The notes beneath the pieces were generated by a model. The model had not been told where the DNA came from. It saw nothing but the letters and a program-made list of their open reading frames with translations, and did no database searches. The position numbers were made by a program, and so were the translations under genes. DNA of 64,000 nt from Paraphaeosphaeria minitans (lineage: Eukaryota; Ascomycota; Dothideomycetes; Pleosporales; Didymosphaeriaceae): assembly GCA_015832175.1 (NCBI GenBank), contig WJXW01000001.1, positions 1,612,001-1,676,000 of the forward strand, written 5' to 3'. Below, one piece after another: positions 10,701-22,390 of this stretch (position 1 is its first letter; every line of letters starts with the position of its first letter).

Positions 10701-13215
10701 AACGCACTAGTAGCTTTTATAGCACTTATTAATAACGTACTCTATAAACATCTAGACATATTTATTATTACGTATATAGACAATATTCTTGTCTTTTCTA
10801 AAAACAAATTAGACTACACTAAGTATGTATAGACACTACTAGAAGCACTAGATAAAGTATACCTTTATATTAAACTTAAGAAATATAAGTTTAACGTTAA
10901 ATAACTTAAATTCCTAGGACATATTATTACTATAGAAGGAATTAAGATAGCACTAAGTAAAGTTAAATATATTAAGAACTAGCTAATACTAAAGATAGCC
11001 AAGAATATCTAAGAATTCTTAGAATTCTATAGATTTAACTAATAATTTATCTAAAATTACATAAAAGTCACAATACCTTTAATAAATTTTACAAAGAAGG
11101 ATATACCCTTTAAATAGATAGATAAGTGTAGAATGTTATTCTAACTTCTTAAGATAGTATATATTATAGAACCTATCCTTATTTATTTTAGAAGCAATAA
11201 ACTATTATACTTTAAAATAGATACTAGCGATCTTACGCTAGGCGCCTACACTAAATAAAAACGTAACAGTAAATAGTACCTAATTGCCTATTACTTATAT
11301 AAATTTAATAACGCTAAAACACAATACAACGTATATAATAAAGAACTCTACGCTATTATTAAAGCCTTAAAGCACTAGAGGATTTATACACTTAGTTACT
11401 TAACGCTAGAAATCTATATAGATTATAAGAACTTTCTAAGGTTTACAACAACAAAAGAACTTATGCTATAACAATAAAGATAGTTGCAAACTACTAGGTA
11501 GTATAAGTTTAAAATTATCTATATAGCTAGGAAAGAAAATGGCAGAGTAGACGCTCTTAGCTAACAAAGTAATCTAGTAGAAGAAAAGGCAAAAACCTTC
11601 TCTGTAATCCTTTATAAAGCTAAAGATAGATCTCTAGAGCTAATAGTAGAACTAAATTAACTTTTAGTAATTAATTAAGAAGTTCTGGAACATCTATAGA
11701 CCAAGATTATCTAATAATACTATAATAACCCTATATACAGACACCTAGGTATCACAAAGACAATAGAACTTATCTAAAGGAATTACACCTTTAAAGGAAT
11801 TAAAGAAGCTGTAATAATTTATATCTACAAATATACAAAATGCTAGAGAAATAAATACAGCACATATCTTAAATATAGAGAGATATAAGCAATTAGAATA
11901 CTAACAGCACTATAGAAAAATATTACTATGAATTTTATTATAGAAATTCTAAACTCTAAGAATCTAACAACAGGAATTAAATACAACAGTATACTAGTAA
12001 TAGTCTACTAACTAACTAAGTATATTAAGCTTATTCTATGTCTTAAAAGAATAACAGTAAAGGAACTTACTTTTCTTATCCTAGACTAACTAGTTAGACA
12101 CCACAGAATCCTAAAAACAATTATTAGTAATAGAGACAAGCTCTTTATATTAAATTATTAGACAACACTTATAGCACTACTTAGAATAAAATAAAAACTA
12201 TTAACAGCTTACCATCTATAAATAGACAAATAGACAGAATATATAAACTAAACTATAGAAACGTACCTATGCATCTACTACAATAGTTAGAAGAATAACT
12301 AGGTTTTATTACTACCTATAGCACAGTTAGCCTATAATAACAAAGTATTAGTAGTATTAGGACATACACTATTCTATGTAAACCACAGAAGACACCTACA
12401 TCTTTTTAACTAACAATTTCCTACAATAATTAAAGTAAAAGAAGCTATAGATATAGTAGAAAACATAAAGAAAATACACTAATAACTCTAAGAAAATCTT
12501 AAGAAAGCTTAGTAGCAATTAATCTTATACTGTTGGTTTGGCTCAATCTGCAATCAAGCATTTGAGGGTTGATAGTATACTATCGTGCAAAGGGTGAGAA
12601 GTAGGTTCAATTGATTACGTCTGGTCTATCGTACAAAGGGGCACTGAGGGCTTTATGAAGTCTCTGCCTCTTAGCGCTGACCTAAGTAGTGGGTCCTTGT
12701 GCGGGTCCCTACAGGTAGGCAGGCCCCCACTTCACCCAGTGCTACTTGTACGATAAACTGTACGGACATATACTAAAATTAAAAATAAAAAATAGCACCT
12801 TAGCTAAAAAAGGGGGATAAAGTATATCTACTTACAAAGAACCTTTAAACTTAAAAGAAAAAATATAAGAAACTAGATTATATTAAGGTTAGACTATTTT
12901 ATATTTCTAAGTAAATATCACTAGTAAACTATAAGTTGGAACTACTACTAGATGTAAAGATACACCTAGTATTCTACGTATTACTACTAGAACTAGTAGA
13001 CCCTAATACACTAGTTAAAACCACCTTCTACTACTAGACTAAAGAAGAAAATAAATTTAAGGTTAAAAAAATTCTAGAATATAATTAGCACAATAATATG
13101 TACCTTATTAAGTGGAAAGGTTACCCACATAGTAAAAACACCTAGGAACTAAAGAATAATCTAGGAAACTATTAGTAAAAGATTAAAGAATTCTACTAGA
13201 AATAACTAGAACGCA
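7790..13215 (+). pseudogene. Gypsy-B gag and pol remnant
   Basis: Gag is in the frame of 8644. It has an intact CCHC zinc knuckle (CFICSKLGHIARNC, 8644-8685) and a second Cys/His cluster from 9289. Pol is in the -1 frame. The protease ALID motif is at 9720, RT runs about 10310-10960 with YIDNILVFS at 10773, RNase H is about 11190-11560, and integrase with a CxxC pair is about 11680-12770. A chromodomain lies at about 13040-13190 (YLIKWKGYPHSKNT). A TTTTTTA heptamer at 9612-9618 lies in the gag frame inside the gag/pol overlap. Stops fall on Gln/Trp codons. The family is inferred from domain order and chromodomain. Confidence 0.93.
12531..12768 (-). repeat. Solo copia LTR, little affected by RIP
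   Basis: It is 238 bp, TGTTGGTTTGG...GTACGGACA, flanked by TATAC on both sides (12526-12530 and 12769-12773). The uninterrupted site is visible in Gypsy-A near 20235. It is homologous to the Copia-1 LTRs but keeps many CpA, TpG and GC pairs that are C-to-T or G-to-A in them. It is the closest thing in the window to the unmutated LTR. Confidence 0.96.
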
Positions 13216-13258
13216 CCTAGGAATTACCACTAGTATAGGGGCTAGCCTATAAAATAGA

Positions 13259-13720
13259 CTAGTTAATTACCTTAGCGCCTAATAGCGCGTTAGGATTTAT
13301 TAATATAGTAGCTTATACTAACTCCTTTTACGCCTTAAGCGCTTCTAACTTGTCTATAGTACTTATACTATAATTAAATAATTCTTATTCCTTCTAACGT
13401 AATTTCTTTTACTAATTATATAAGCGCGCTATTTTCTCTTACGCTTAATAGGCGTAAAAGAGAGCTACTTTAGCTAGCTCTTTCTTAATATAGAGCTTTA
13501 CCTCCTCTTTAGCTTCTAACTTTTCTAACCTCTCTATTTTAGTATCTATTTTTAAATAATCTAGTAAAGGGATCTCCTTAGGCTTACACTTCTAGTTTCC
13601 CTATCTAATATAGTTAGTATACTAAGACTGTAAAGAAGAAAGATAATAAGTATATTTCTTCTTAGTATAGTATAAACAGGCAACTATTACAAAAATATAG
13701 TCTTTTTTAAGATAATTAGC
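13259..13720 (-). pseudogene. Gypsy-B antisense extra frame (coiled coil), RIP-decayed
   Basis: The frame lies between the chromodomain and the 3' LTR on the strand opposite pol. It is continuous apart from Gln-type stops and ends with TAG at 13259-13261. The product is rich in Lys, Glu, Leu and Gln with a long predicted helix (including IERLEKLEAKEEVKLYIKKE and KLRQKEQELF). It resembles the frames at the same place in Gypsy-A and Gypsy-C in layout rather than in close sequence. Confidence 0.6.
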
Positions 13721-13807
13721 TTAACTATAGTAATATTAAATAGAATAAAATAATAACTTTATAGGTAGTTAACTTATAAGAATATTAAGCTTAGAGGGGG
13801 AGGATAA

Positions 13808-14263
13808 TATTAGGATCTAGCTATGTATAAGTAGTGGGGCACAAGCTTATTAGACTACTAGTCTACTAGAGTTAGCTAACTAGGTAGTTAAGTAATAAGT
13901 TATAGGTTCTAAAGGTCCTAAGGACCGCATAGGCCTCGCCTATATAAGAACTCTAGGACGCGTGGGACTCGCCCACACAGGACTCTAGGACATATAGGAC
14001 TCTAGGATATATAGGACTCTAGGACATATAGGATTCTAGGATGTGTAGGACTACTTAGTATATAGGAACGCAAGAATAGGCTCTTTATACTTATATTTAA
14101 TCTGTTTATTAATCTATTGTTTAGATTCTAGTAGACTAAATTATTAACTTATTATACTTTACAAGATACTATTATATTAATAAGACTTTCTACCTTCTGT
14201 AAGTACTCCTGCCTAAGAACTAACCTTAACCCTTTAGGACTAGCTACCCTCTTAGATTTAATA
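13808..14263 (+). repeat. Gypsy-B 3' LTR
   Basis: It is 456 bp, TATTAGGATCTAGC...GATTTAATA (the terminal CA became TA). It is followed by the ACTAC target duplication. It carries the same tandem GGACTCTAGGACATATA units as the 5' LTR. Confidence 0.93.
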
Positions 14264-14268
14264 ACTAC

Positions 14269-14838
14269 TACGTAGGAGTTCCTTATATAGTTTCTATTTA
14301 AGTCCTTATTTATACATATCCTAAAGAGATTCATTATCCTAGTTAAGTTACATAGCGTATCTGCGAAACTTAGCTATATACTTAGCTACTAATTATCTCT
14401 AAGTTATAGTCTAAACTTTTACTTTTGTAATAGAGTCCTTGTTAGCAATCCTAAAGAGTTATTTAAGGCATTTCTTAAAGTTATTATAATCCTTAATAAT
14501 ATTAACTACATTAGCGTGCTTATTTATATAATTATTGTTATTATTATTATAGTCTATTCCTAGGTACTTTTTAAGGTAAAAATAGATCTATAATTCTATA
14601 TCTCCTCACATATATATTACTGTAAAGATAACTTTCTTCTTATCTTTAAAAGGTTTATCTAAGTTAAAGAAGTAGAGGTCTAACTAGAGAATCTAGATGT
14701 TAGTTTAAGATTATTTACTAAAGTAGAGATTAGGTTTATACACCTTACTACTATCCTTTATAAGAGTAATCTTAGTGGCACCTAAAGCTGTAGAAGAGAT
14801 AGGAGTTTATAAAGTACTTATATTAAAAGTGTTTAAGA
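14269..14838 (-). pseudogene. Gypsy-C gag remnant (5' part)
   Basis: This is the reverse complement of about 7760-8340 of Gypsy-B, that is the leader and N-terminal gag. It joins to 7298-7303 once Gypsy-B and its ACTAC duplication are removed. The reading frame is destroyed by RIP. Confidence 0.88.
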
Positions 14839-15261
14839 TGTTAAATCTAAGAGGATAGCTAGTCCTAAAGGGTTAAAGTTAGTTCTTAGGCAGGAGTACT
14901 TATAGAAGGTAGAAAGTCTTATTAATATAATAGTATCTTGTAAAGTGTAATAAGTTAACAATTTAGTCTGCTAGAATCTAAATAATAGATTAATAAACAG
15001 ATTAAATATAAGTATAAAGGTTCATCCTTATATTCCTATATAGCTACTTTATTCTATAGATCCTATAATGTCTTATAGGTCCTATGCGTGAGACGTATAG
15101 AAATCCTATAGTATAGTTATATAACTTAGTCACGTGATCCTAATGTCCTATGGCTTGGCATGTGGGACATTATGGGACATTACATAATCCTTTAGCGGGG
15201 TTCAGAGCCCACGTGCGTTATAAGCAGCCTGTCTGCCTATGTGGATTCTAGGATCCTAACA
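14839..15261 (-). repeat. Gypsy-C 5' LTR
   Basis: It is 423 bp, matching 1638-2060. The outer about 120 bp keep several CpA/TpG sites lost in the other copy, so RIP was uneven between the two LTRs. It is followed by the CCCTC duplication and the last 12 bases of the Gypsy-A LTR. Confidence 0.92.
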
Positions 15262-15278
15262 CCCTCTTAGATTTAATA

Positions 15279-18200
15279 TCTTAAACACCTTTAATATAAG
15301 TACTTTATAAACTCCTACTTTTTCTATAGCTTTAGGTGCCACTAAGATTACTCCTATAAAAAATAGTAGTAAGGTGCATAAACCTAATCTCTACTTTAGT
15401 AAATAATCTTAAACTAACATCTAGATTCTCTAGTTAGACCTCTACTTCTTTAACTTAGACAAACCCCTTAAAGACAAAAAGAAAGTTATCTTTATAGCAA
15501 TATATATGTAAGGAGATATAGGATTATAAATCTATCCCTACTTTAAAAAGTACCTAAGAATAGACTATAATAATAATAATAACAATTACGTAAATAAACA
15601 CGCTAATACAGTTAATATTATTAAGAATTATAATAACTTTAAGAAATGCCTTAAACAACTCTTTAGGATTACTAATAAGAACTCTATTATAAAAGTAAAG
15701 ATTTAGACTATAACTTAGAAACAATTAGTAGCTAAGTATATAGCTAAGTTTCGCAGATACGCTGTGTAACTTAACTAGGACAATAAGTCTCTTTAGGACA
15801 TATACAAATAAGGACTTAAATAGAAACTACGTAAGAAACTCCTACGTAGTAGTGCGCAAATTACTAACCTTAAAGAACTATACAAAGAAACTATTAGAAT
15901 TAATAAAAAATAGTTCTTACTATAATAGGAGCTCTACTAAAACCTTAGAGTAATAAGCTTTAGACAACCAGCAAAAGTAGTTTATAAGAACCCTATTAGA
16001 ATTGTCTAAAAGCAACAGCTAAGGAACTACTAAAGATACAAACTAATAAAAGATATCCAGTTTAACTACATAGGTAAAGGAAAAGGAGAAAGAATAGGCT
16101 CTAAGTAGCCTTACAAACGCGTTTCTAATAGAAGTTAATAACTAATAACTAAGACCTATAAATGCTTTATATATAGCAAACTAGGCCACATAGCCAGGAA
16201 CTATAGATTAAAGAACAAAGTCTATTAAACTAAGTTAAATATACTAACTATTAAGGACTAAGAACCTAATAAGGAATAGAAAGTTATTATAATACTATTT
16301 AGTTACTAATATATTACGCTAGAATAAAGTAAGTAATTAGATTTACTTAACTTACAACTATACAAAAATCTAGAAGATAACTCTAATATATACCACAACG
16401 TAGAAGACGTAGAAGAGATACTAAGATCTCCTACTCTTTACCTATAAAGTAGGTGGGAAGAAGACAACCTTATATCACCTAAGTATAAACTAAATATTTA
16501 GGACTATATAGAACCCTACTAGGCACTAAAAAGAATATAACCCTACAAAAATAAGGAGTTAGACTACGTACTAAAGTACTACCTAGACTACTAAAATCCT
16601 ACACACTAATTCTGTATATAGACATATTATAAAGAACTAATATACACATAACATAAGACAGAGAAAGAGGAGAATAAGGAATAACCTAGAAGGAAACTGC
16701 GCTGTAGATAAATATAGACAGACTGCCCTATTACAGCTTATAATAAACACCTCTAGAATAAATAATAAGAAAAATACTTTCCTTACCTTACGCTAAAGGG
16801 TAATAAATGCTATAATATATTTATTAATAGAGACTATATATAACTGTACTAGTACACATGTCTAAACTAAGACTATAAATACTACTATATAGCTAAACAC
16901 TTAGACAGCTTTGCAAATTGCCCTATATAAGAAGTAATAACAGAACTACTAATTTAACTAGTACACAGGGACAGTAAAGACCGCAGGAGGAAAAATAAAA
17001 AAATATCCTTATAGGAAAAAGAAGAAGATAATTTATATAAGCTATATACTTAAGAACAATAATAGAAGCAGATGCTTAGAAACGTATACTAGGCACTAGA
17101 ACTTAACTATAACCTATAAGAATAGATGTCTTTTTTAGGCCTAGACTTAGATAAGAAAACGCTTTTATTAAATTAAATACTATAGTAAGTATAGTATTAA
17201 TTAAGCTACTAGTATAGCTTAAAGGAATATAGGCTTAAGCTCTTATAGACTTAGGAGTAAGAAAGAACTTTATATCTTATTAGACAGTAAGATAAGTAGG
17301 ACTTATAATATTAAAGAAAGAAGTACCCTACATTATCTATGTCACAAATAAATCCCTAATACCTAAGACACTTTAAATATACTAGAAGGTTACTACTACA
17401 ATAATAGTCTAAGAACATAGAGAGGAACTTACCTTAGATATCTTACTAGAATCTAAGTATAAGTTAGTCTTAGGATTACTTTAGTTAATAATACACAATC
17501 TATAGATTAACTAGGGTACAAAGAAAATATTATTTAAACGCTATAATTATATATTATAAGTAAAGCCTATGTATTAACTAAAAATAATAGTAGATAAGGG
17601 AGTTATTAACAACATAATACTATAACAGATAGTTAAAAAACAGAAGTATACCTTAGTAGACGCTAGCAGGAACTACTAGGTTAAGAAGTGCAAGAAGGAG
17701 AACAATAGTATACTTCTCACCTTACTAAGAGAGTATAGGAAATAGACACACATATTTATAGAAAAGGAAGGAAAAGTAAACCTACCTAAATATTAACCCT
17801 AGAATCTTACGATAGACCTAGAAGAAGGGAAGACGCTACCCTTTAGACTACTATATAGTAAGATAGGAGAAGAACTCCTTAAAGAATGTAATTTTATTAA
17901 GATAAACTTTAAGAAAGGATATATATAACTATTAAAGTTACTAGCAGTAAGCCCTTTTATATTTGTTAAGAAAAAGGATAGATTAGATAAACTATACGTT
18001 AACTACTAACAACTTAATAATATAATAATAAAGAACTAATATCTACTACTAAATATTATAGAGTTATAAGATTAACTATCTTAAGCTAAGATATTTATAA
18101 TAATAGATTTAAAAGACAGTTACTACCTTATATAAATTAAAAAGGGTAAAGAATAGAAAACAGCGTTTTAATCACGCTATAGACTATTTAAATATAAGAT

Positions 18201-20670
18201 TATGCTATTTAAACTCACAAATACACTAGCAGCTTTTATAGCACTTATTAACAACGTACTCTATAAACATCTAGACATATTCATTATCGCATATATAGAC
18301 AATATTCTTGTCTTTTCTAAAAACGAATTAGACTACACTAAGTATGTATAGATAGTACTAGAAGCACTAGACAAAGTATACCTTTGTATTAAACTTAAGA
18401 AATGCAAGTTTAACGTTAAATAACTTAAATTCCTAGGACACATTATTACTATAGAAGGAATTAAGATAGCACTAAGTAAAGTTAAATATATTAAGAACTA
18501 GCTAATACTAAAGATAGCTAAGAATATCTAAGAATTCTTAAAATTCTATAGATTTAATTAATAATTTATCTAAAATTACACAAAGGTTATAATACCTTTA
18601 ATAAATCTTATAAAGAAGGACGTACCCTTTAAATAGACAGATAAGTGCAGAATGTTATTCTAACTCCTTAAGATAGTATGTATTATAGAATCTATTCTTA
18701 TTTATTTTAGAAGCGATAAACTACTACGCTTTAAAACAGACGCTAGCGATCTTGCGCTAGGCGCCTACGCTAAATAAAAACGTAATAGTAAATAGTACCT
18801 AATTGCCTATTACTTATGCAAATTTAATAACGCCGAAACACGATATAATATACATAATAAAGAACTCTACGCTATTATTAAAGCTTTAAAGTATTAGAGG
18901 ATTTACACGCTTAGTTACTTAACGCTAGAAATCTACACAGATTATAAGAACCTTTTAAGGTTCATAATAATAAAAGAACTTACGCTATAATAATAAAGAT
19001 AGTTATAAACTATAGGGTAGTATAAGTTTAAAATTATCTATATAGCTAGGAAAAAAAATAGCAGAGCAGACACTCTTAGCTAACAAAGTAATCTAGTAAA
19101 AGAAAAGGTAAAAACCTTCTCTGCAATCCTTCGCAAAGCTAAAAATAGATCTCTAGAGCTAACAGTAAAACTAAATTAACTTTTAGTAATTAACTAAGAA
19201 GTTCTAAAACATCTATAGACTAAGATTATCTAATAATACTACAACAACCCTATATACACACACCTAGGTATTACAAAAACAATAGAACTTATCTAAAGGA
19301 ATTACACCTTTAAAAGAATTAAGGAAGCTGTAATAACTTATATCTATAAATATATAGAATACTAGAGAAACAAACACAGCATACATCTTAAATATAGAGA
19401 CATATAAGTAATTAGAATACTAACAGCACTATAAGAAGATATTACTATAAATTTTATTATAGGAATTCTAAACTCTAAGAATCTAATAACAGGAATTAAA
19501 TACAACAGTATACTAGTACTAGTCTACTAACTAACTAAGTATATTAAGCTTATTCTATATCTTAAAAGAATAACAGCAAAGGAACTCGCTTTTCTTATCC
19601 TAGACTAACTAATTAGACACCACAGAATCCTAAAAATAATTATTAGTAATAGAGACAAGCTCTTTACATTAAATTATTAGATAACGCTTATAGCACTACT
19701 ACTAGTCTACTAACTAACTAAGTATATTAAGCTTATTCTATATCTTAAAAGAATAACAGCAAAGGAACTCGCTTTTCTTATCCTAGACTAACTAATTAGA
19801 CACCACAGAATCCTAAAAATAATTATTAGTAATAGAGACAAGCTCTTTACATTAAATTATTAGATAACGCTTATAGCACTACTTAGAACAAAATAAAAGC
19901 TATTAACAGCTTACTATCTATAAATAGACAGACAGATAGAACGTACAAACCAAACTATAGAAACGTACCTACGCATCTACTGTAATAGTTAGAAGAATAA
20001 CTAGGTTTTATTACTACCTATAGCACAGTTAGCCTATAATAACAAAGTATTAGCAGTATTAGGACATACACTATTCTATACAAACTATAAAAGACACCTA
20101 TATCTCTTTAACTAACAATTTCCTACGACAATTAAAGTAAAAGAAGCTATAGATATAGTAGAAAATATAAAGAAAATACACTAATAACTCTAAGAGAATC
20201 TTAAGAAAGCTTAGCAGCAATTAATTTTATACTAAAACTAAAAATAAAAAATAGCACCTTAGCTAAAGAAAAGGGATAAAGTATATCTACTTACAAAGAA
20301 CCTTTAAACTTAGAAGAAAAAACATAAAAAACTAGATTATATTAAGATTAGACTATTTTACATTTCTAAGTAAATATTACTAGTAAACTATAAGTTAGAA
20401 CTACTGCTAGATGCAAAGATACACCTAGTATTTCACGTATTACTACTAGAACTAGCAGACCCCAATACACCAGTTAAAACTACCTTCTACCACCAGACTA
20501 AAGAAGAAAACAAATTTAAGGTTAAAAGAATTCTAGAATATAATTAGTATAACAACGCGTACCTTATTAAGTAGAAAAGTTACCTATATAGTAAAAACAC
20601 TTAGGAACTAAAGAACTACCTAGAAAACTATTAATAAAAGATTAAAGAATTCTATTAACAGACTTACCTA
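15279..20670 (+). pseudogene. Gypsy-A gag-pol remnant
   Basis: This is a decayed gag-pol. The gag zinc knuckle at 16163-16203 reads CFIYSKLGHIARNY, so two zinc-binding Cys have become Tyr. The protease is near 17235, the RT core near 18281-18310 reads YIDN instead of YIDD, and RNase H and integrase follow. A chromodomain lies at about 20510-20640. Gag (frame of 16163) and pol (frame of 18292) are one base apart, pol being -1 to gag as in Gypsy-B. Stops occur at Gln or Trp positions throughout. A 183-bp segment of integrase is tandemly duplicated. Confidence 0.9.
19518..19883 (+). repeat. 183-bp tandem duplication in Gypsy-A integrase
   Basis: Units 19518-19700 and 19701-19883 appear identical over 183 bp. 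Gypsy-B has a single copy at the homologous place (from about 12000). Identical RIP-type bases in both units suggest the duplication came after RIP, or is an assembly artefact. Confidence 0.88.
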
Positions 20671-21200
20671 AGATAGTAACGCTAAAGAATTGTCCTAGAA
20701 CTCTAAAGGCAGGTTATTTATTATAGACTATATAGACGTGCTAAGTTTAGCTAGACTAGTAGACTAGGTAGAATAGGCTAAGTCCTTCTCTAACTCTAAC
20801 TCTAACTCTATTAGCGCAGCACTCTCTACTATAATAACCTCACTAGCACGCTTTTTGTTCTGCGCTAATTATTTTAACAACTAATCCTCTTTTACACACG
20901 CTACACGTAGGGCTTTAAACACTATATTCTATTCTTTTTACACCTCTAACATTTATACCTCTAATTTCTTTTTCTTAGTAATTAACTATAAGAACTTATT
21001 CCTAGTAACAGCTATATTATACTTTAAGCCTTATTTCTAACACTTACTACACTTCCTTAAGCTAACGTAGACTTTATAAATATAGGAATACGACTTATAA
21101 AAGGAGCACTTTAACACTATAACTACTCTATAGTTTTTAATAGTAGAGATAAGGCTGTAATAACGCTTTATAGAATTATAGTTAGTAGGTATAATTCTTT
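20650..21200 (-). pseudogene. Gypsy-A antisense extra frame (coiled coil), RIP-decayed
   Basis: The segment lies between the chromodomain and the 3' LTR and reads on the strand opposite to pol. Counting TAA/TAG as former Gln or Trp gives one continuous frame. It starts with a Cys pair (CSKC) and continues into a Lys/Glu/Leu-rich, helix-prone stretch ending in a run of alternating Glu and Leu codons (LELELE) near 20800. Equivalent frames occur in Gypsy-B and Gypsy-C. The function is unknown. Confidence 0.6.
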
Positions 21201-21229
21201 AGGACAAAGAATAAAAAGAGAGGGGATAA

Positions 21230-21640
21230 TATTACGTACTAAATAATAACGTAGGACTTAGGCGCTTATAAAGGTGTAATAAGGCAATAATAGGGTTACA
21301 AATATAACAAAAAGATACTAAGTAACTTAGATTAGGTTACGTAATATACTTAGTTACTTAGTAGCACTAAGTAGTAGAATAGGTTACGTAAGGTGCTTAG
21401 TTGCTTAGTAGTACTAAGCAGCGGAGTAGCCTTAGTATATAGGAACGCGAGGATAGGCTCTCTATACTTATATTTAATCTATTTATTAATCTATTATTTA
21501 GATTCTAGTAGACTAAATTATTAACTTATTACACTTCGCAAGATACTATCGTATTAACAAGACCTTCTACCTTCTATAAGTACTCCTGCCCGAGAACCAA
21601 CCTTAACCCTTTAGGACTAGCTACCCTCTTGGATTTAACA
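21230..21640 (+). repeat. Gypsy-A 3' LTR
   Basis: It is 411 bp, begins TATTACGTAC (TG to TA by RIP) and ends GGATTTAACA, directly followed by the GAAGT target duplication. Its last about 80 bp keep more CpA/TpG sites than the 5' half, so RIP is weaker there. Confidence 0.92.
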
Positions 21641-22390
21641 GAAGTCTCCTAGTCTTAAGGCCATATTATTATTGTCTTTCTTAGTTGTATGACATGTCTG
21701 CGTTTAGTTATTGCTAGTTTAATTGTGCGACGTGTTTTTTAGAGTTATAAATATGCTCACTATCTCCTTTCTTTTCTATAGAATAGCTTAGACTAGATTA
21801 TACAACTCTTTATAGATATATACGCTTTGTTTCTACTTATTATACAATCTAAAATTTAATCTCTAGTAAAGGTATTATCTCCTTTCTAGTCTATAGAATA
21901 GTTTAGACTAGATTATATAACTCTTTATAGATGTGCGCGCTTTATTTCTACTTATTATATAATCCAAAATTCAATCTCTAGTAAAGGTAACAATACAGAG
22001 TCTATGTATCTAGCTTACAGGGCGCTCTGTCTTTAGACCTTACTAGTTTATAATTAATTAGAATTAACTACTAATTAGTGTTAGTTTGGCTTAATCTATA
22101 ATTAAGCATTTAAGGGTTAATAGTATACTATTATGTAAAGGGTAAAAAGTAGGTTTAATTAATTACGTCTTATCTATTGTACAAAGGGGCACTAAGGGCT
22201 TTATAAAGTCTCTACCTCTTAGCGCTAACCTAAGCAGGGGGTCCTTGTGCAGGTCCTTATAGGTAGGTAAGGCCTTATAAAGTCTCTGCCTCTTAGCGCT
22301 AACCTAAGTAGTGGGTCCTTGTGCGGGTCCCTATAGGTAGGCAGGCCCCTATTTTACTTAGTGCTATTTGTACAATAAACTATACAGACA
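21641..22390 (-). mobile_element. Copia-2, right segment (leader and 5' LTR)
   Basis: This is the continuation of the element at 1-1238, rejoined across the Gypsy-A insertion by the GAAGT duplication at 21641-21645. It holds the untranslated leader, with the same 115-bp tandem repeat as Copia-1 (first unit from 21761, second from 21876), and a 5' LTR at 22079-22390. The element is itself inserted near the 3' end of Gypsy-D, because the sequence from 22391 matches Gypsy-B from about 13681. Confidence 0.9.
22079..22390 (-). repeat. Copia-2 5' LTR with internal 74-bp duplication
   Basis: On the plus strand it starts TGTTAGTTTGG and ends ACAGACA. It is 312 bp long, against exactly 238 bp for the three other copia LTRs in the window. 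The extra 74 bp is a tandem repeat of the segment containing TTATAAAGTCTCT and GGTCCTTGTGC. The two units differ at RIP-like and other sites, so the duplication is not perfect. Confidence 0.88.

Larger units (their letters stand above)
7304..14263 (+). mobile_element. Gypsy-B chromovirus
   Basis: This plus-strand Ty3/gypsy element is inserted in the gag of Gypsy-C with TSD ACTAC (7299-7303 and 14264-14268). Its LTRs are 7304-7759 and 13808-14263, both 456 bp. The internal region holds gag, protease, RT, RNase H, integrase and chromodomain, plus an antisense extra frame before the 3' LTR. A solo copia LTR sits at 12531-12768. The length without that insertion is about 6.7 kb. RIP is heavy, but key motifs can still be read. 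Confidence 0.95.
1638..15261 (-). mobile_element. Gypsy-C chromovirus, interrupted by Gypsy-B
   Basis: This minus-strand Ty3/gypsy element is inserted 12 bp before the end of the Gypsy-A 5' LTR. The TSD is CCCTC at 1633-1637 and 15262-15266. Its LTRs are 1638-2060 (3') and 14839-15261 (5'), both 423 bp. The gag region is split by Gypsy-B (7304-14263). With that removed the element is about 6.66 kb. Chromodomain, integrase, RT, protease and gag are read on the minus strand from about 2700 to 7298, and the gag 5' part from 14269 to 14838. Confidence 0.93.
1239..21640 (+). mobile_element. Gypsy-A chromovirus (Ty3/gypsy), interrupted by Gypsy-C
   Basis: This LTR retrotransposon is inserted in Copia-2 with TSD GAAGT (1234-1238 and 21641-21645). 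Its 5' LTR is split (1239-1637 plus 15267-15278) by the Gypsy-C insertion, and its 3' LTR is 21230-21640. Both LTRs total 411 bp. Without the insertion the element is about 6.8 kb, including a 183-bp tandem duplication. The internal region encodes RIP-killed gag and pol and an antisense extra frame. Subfamily A is defined by a U3 unrelated to those of Gypsy-B and Gypsy-C. Confidence 0.93.

Noticed and set aside
12590..12620. AGGTTCAATTG resembling a tRNA T-loop
   Set aside because: It is part of the copia LTR, repeated in all four LTR copies, with no cloverleaf around it.
14152..14334. 60-codon minus-strand frame
   Set aside because: It spans the Gypsy-B LTR end and Gypsy-C gag and is a chance opening in RIPed DNA.
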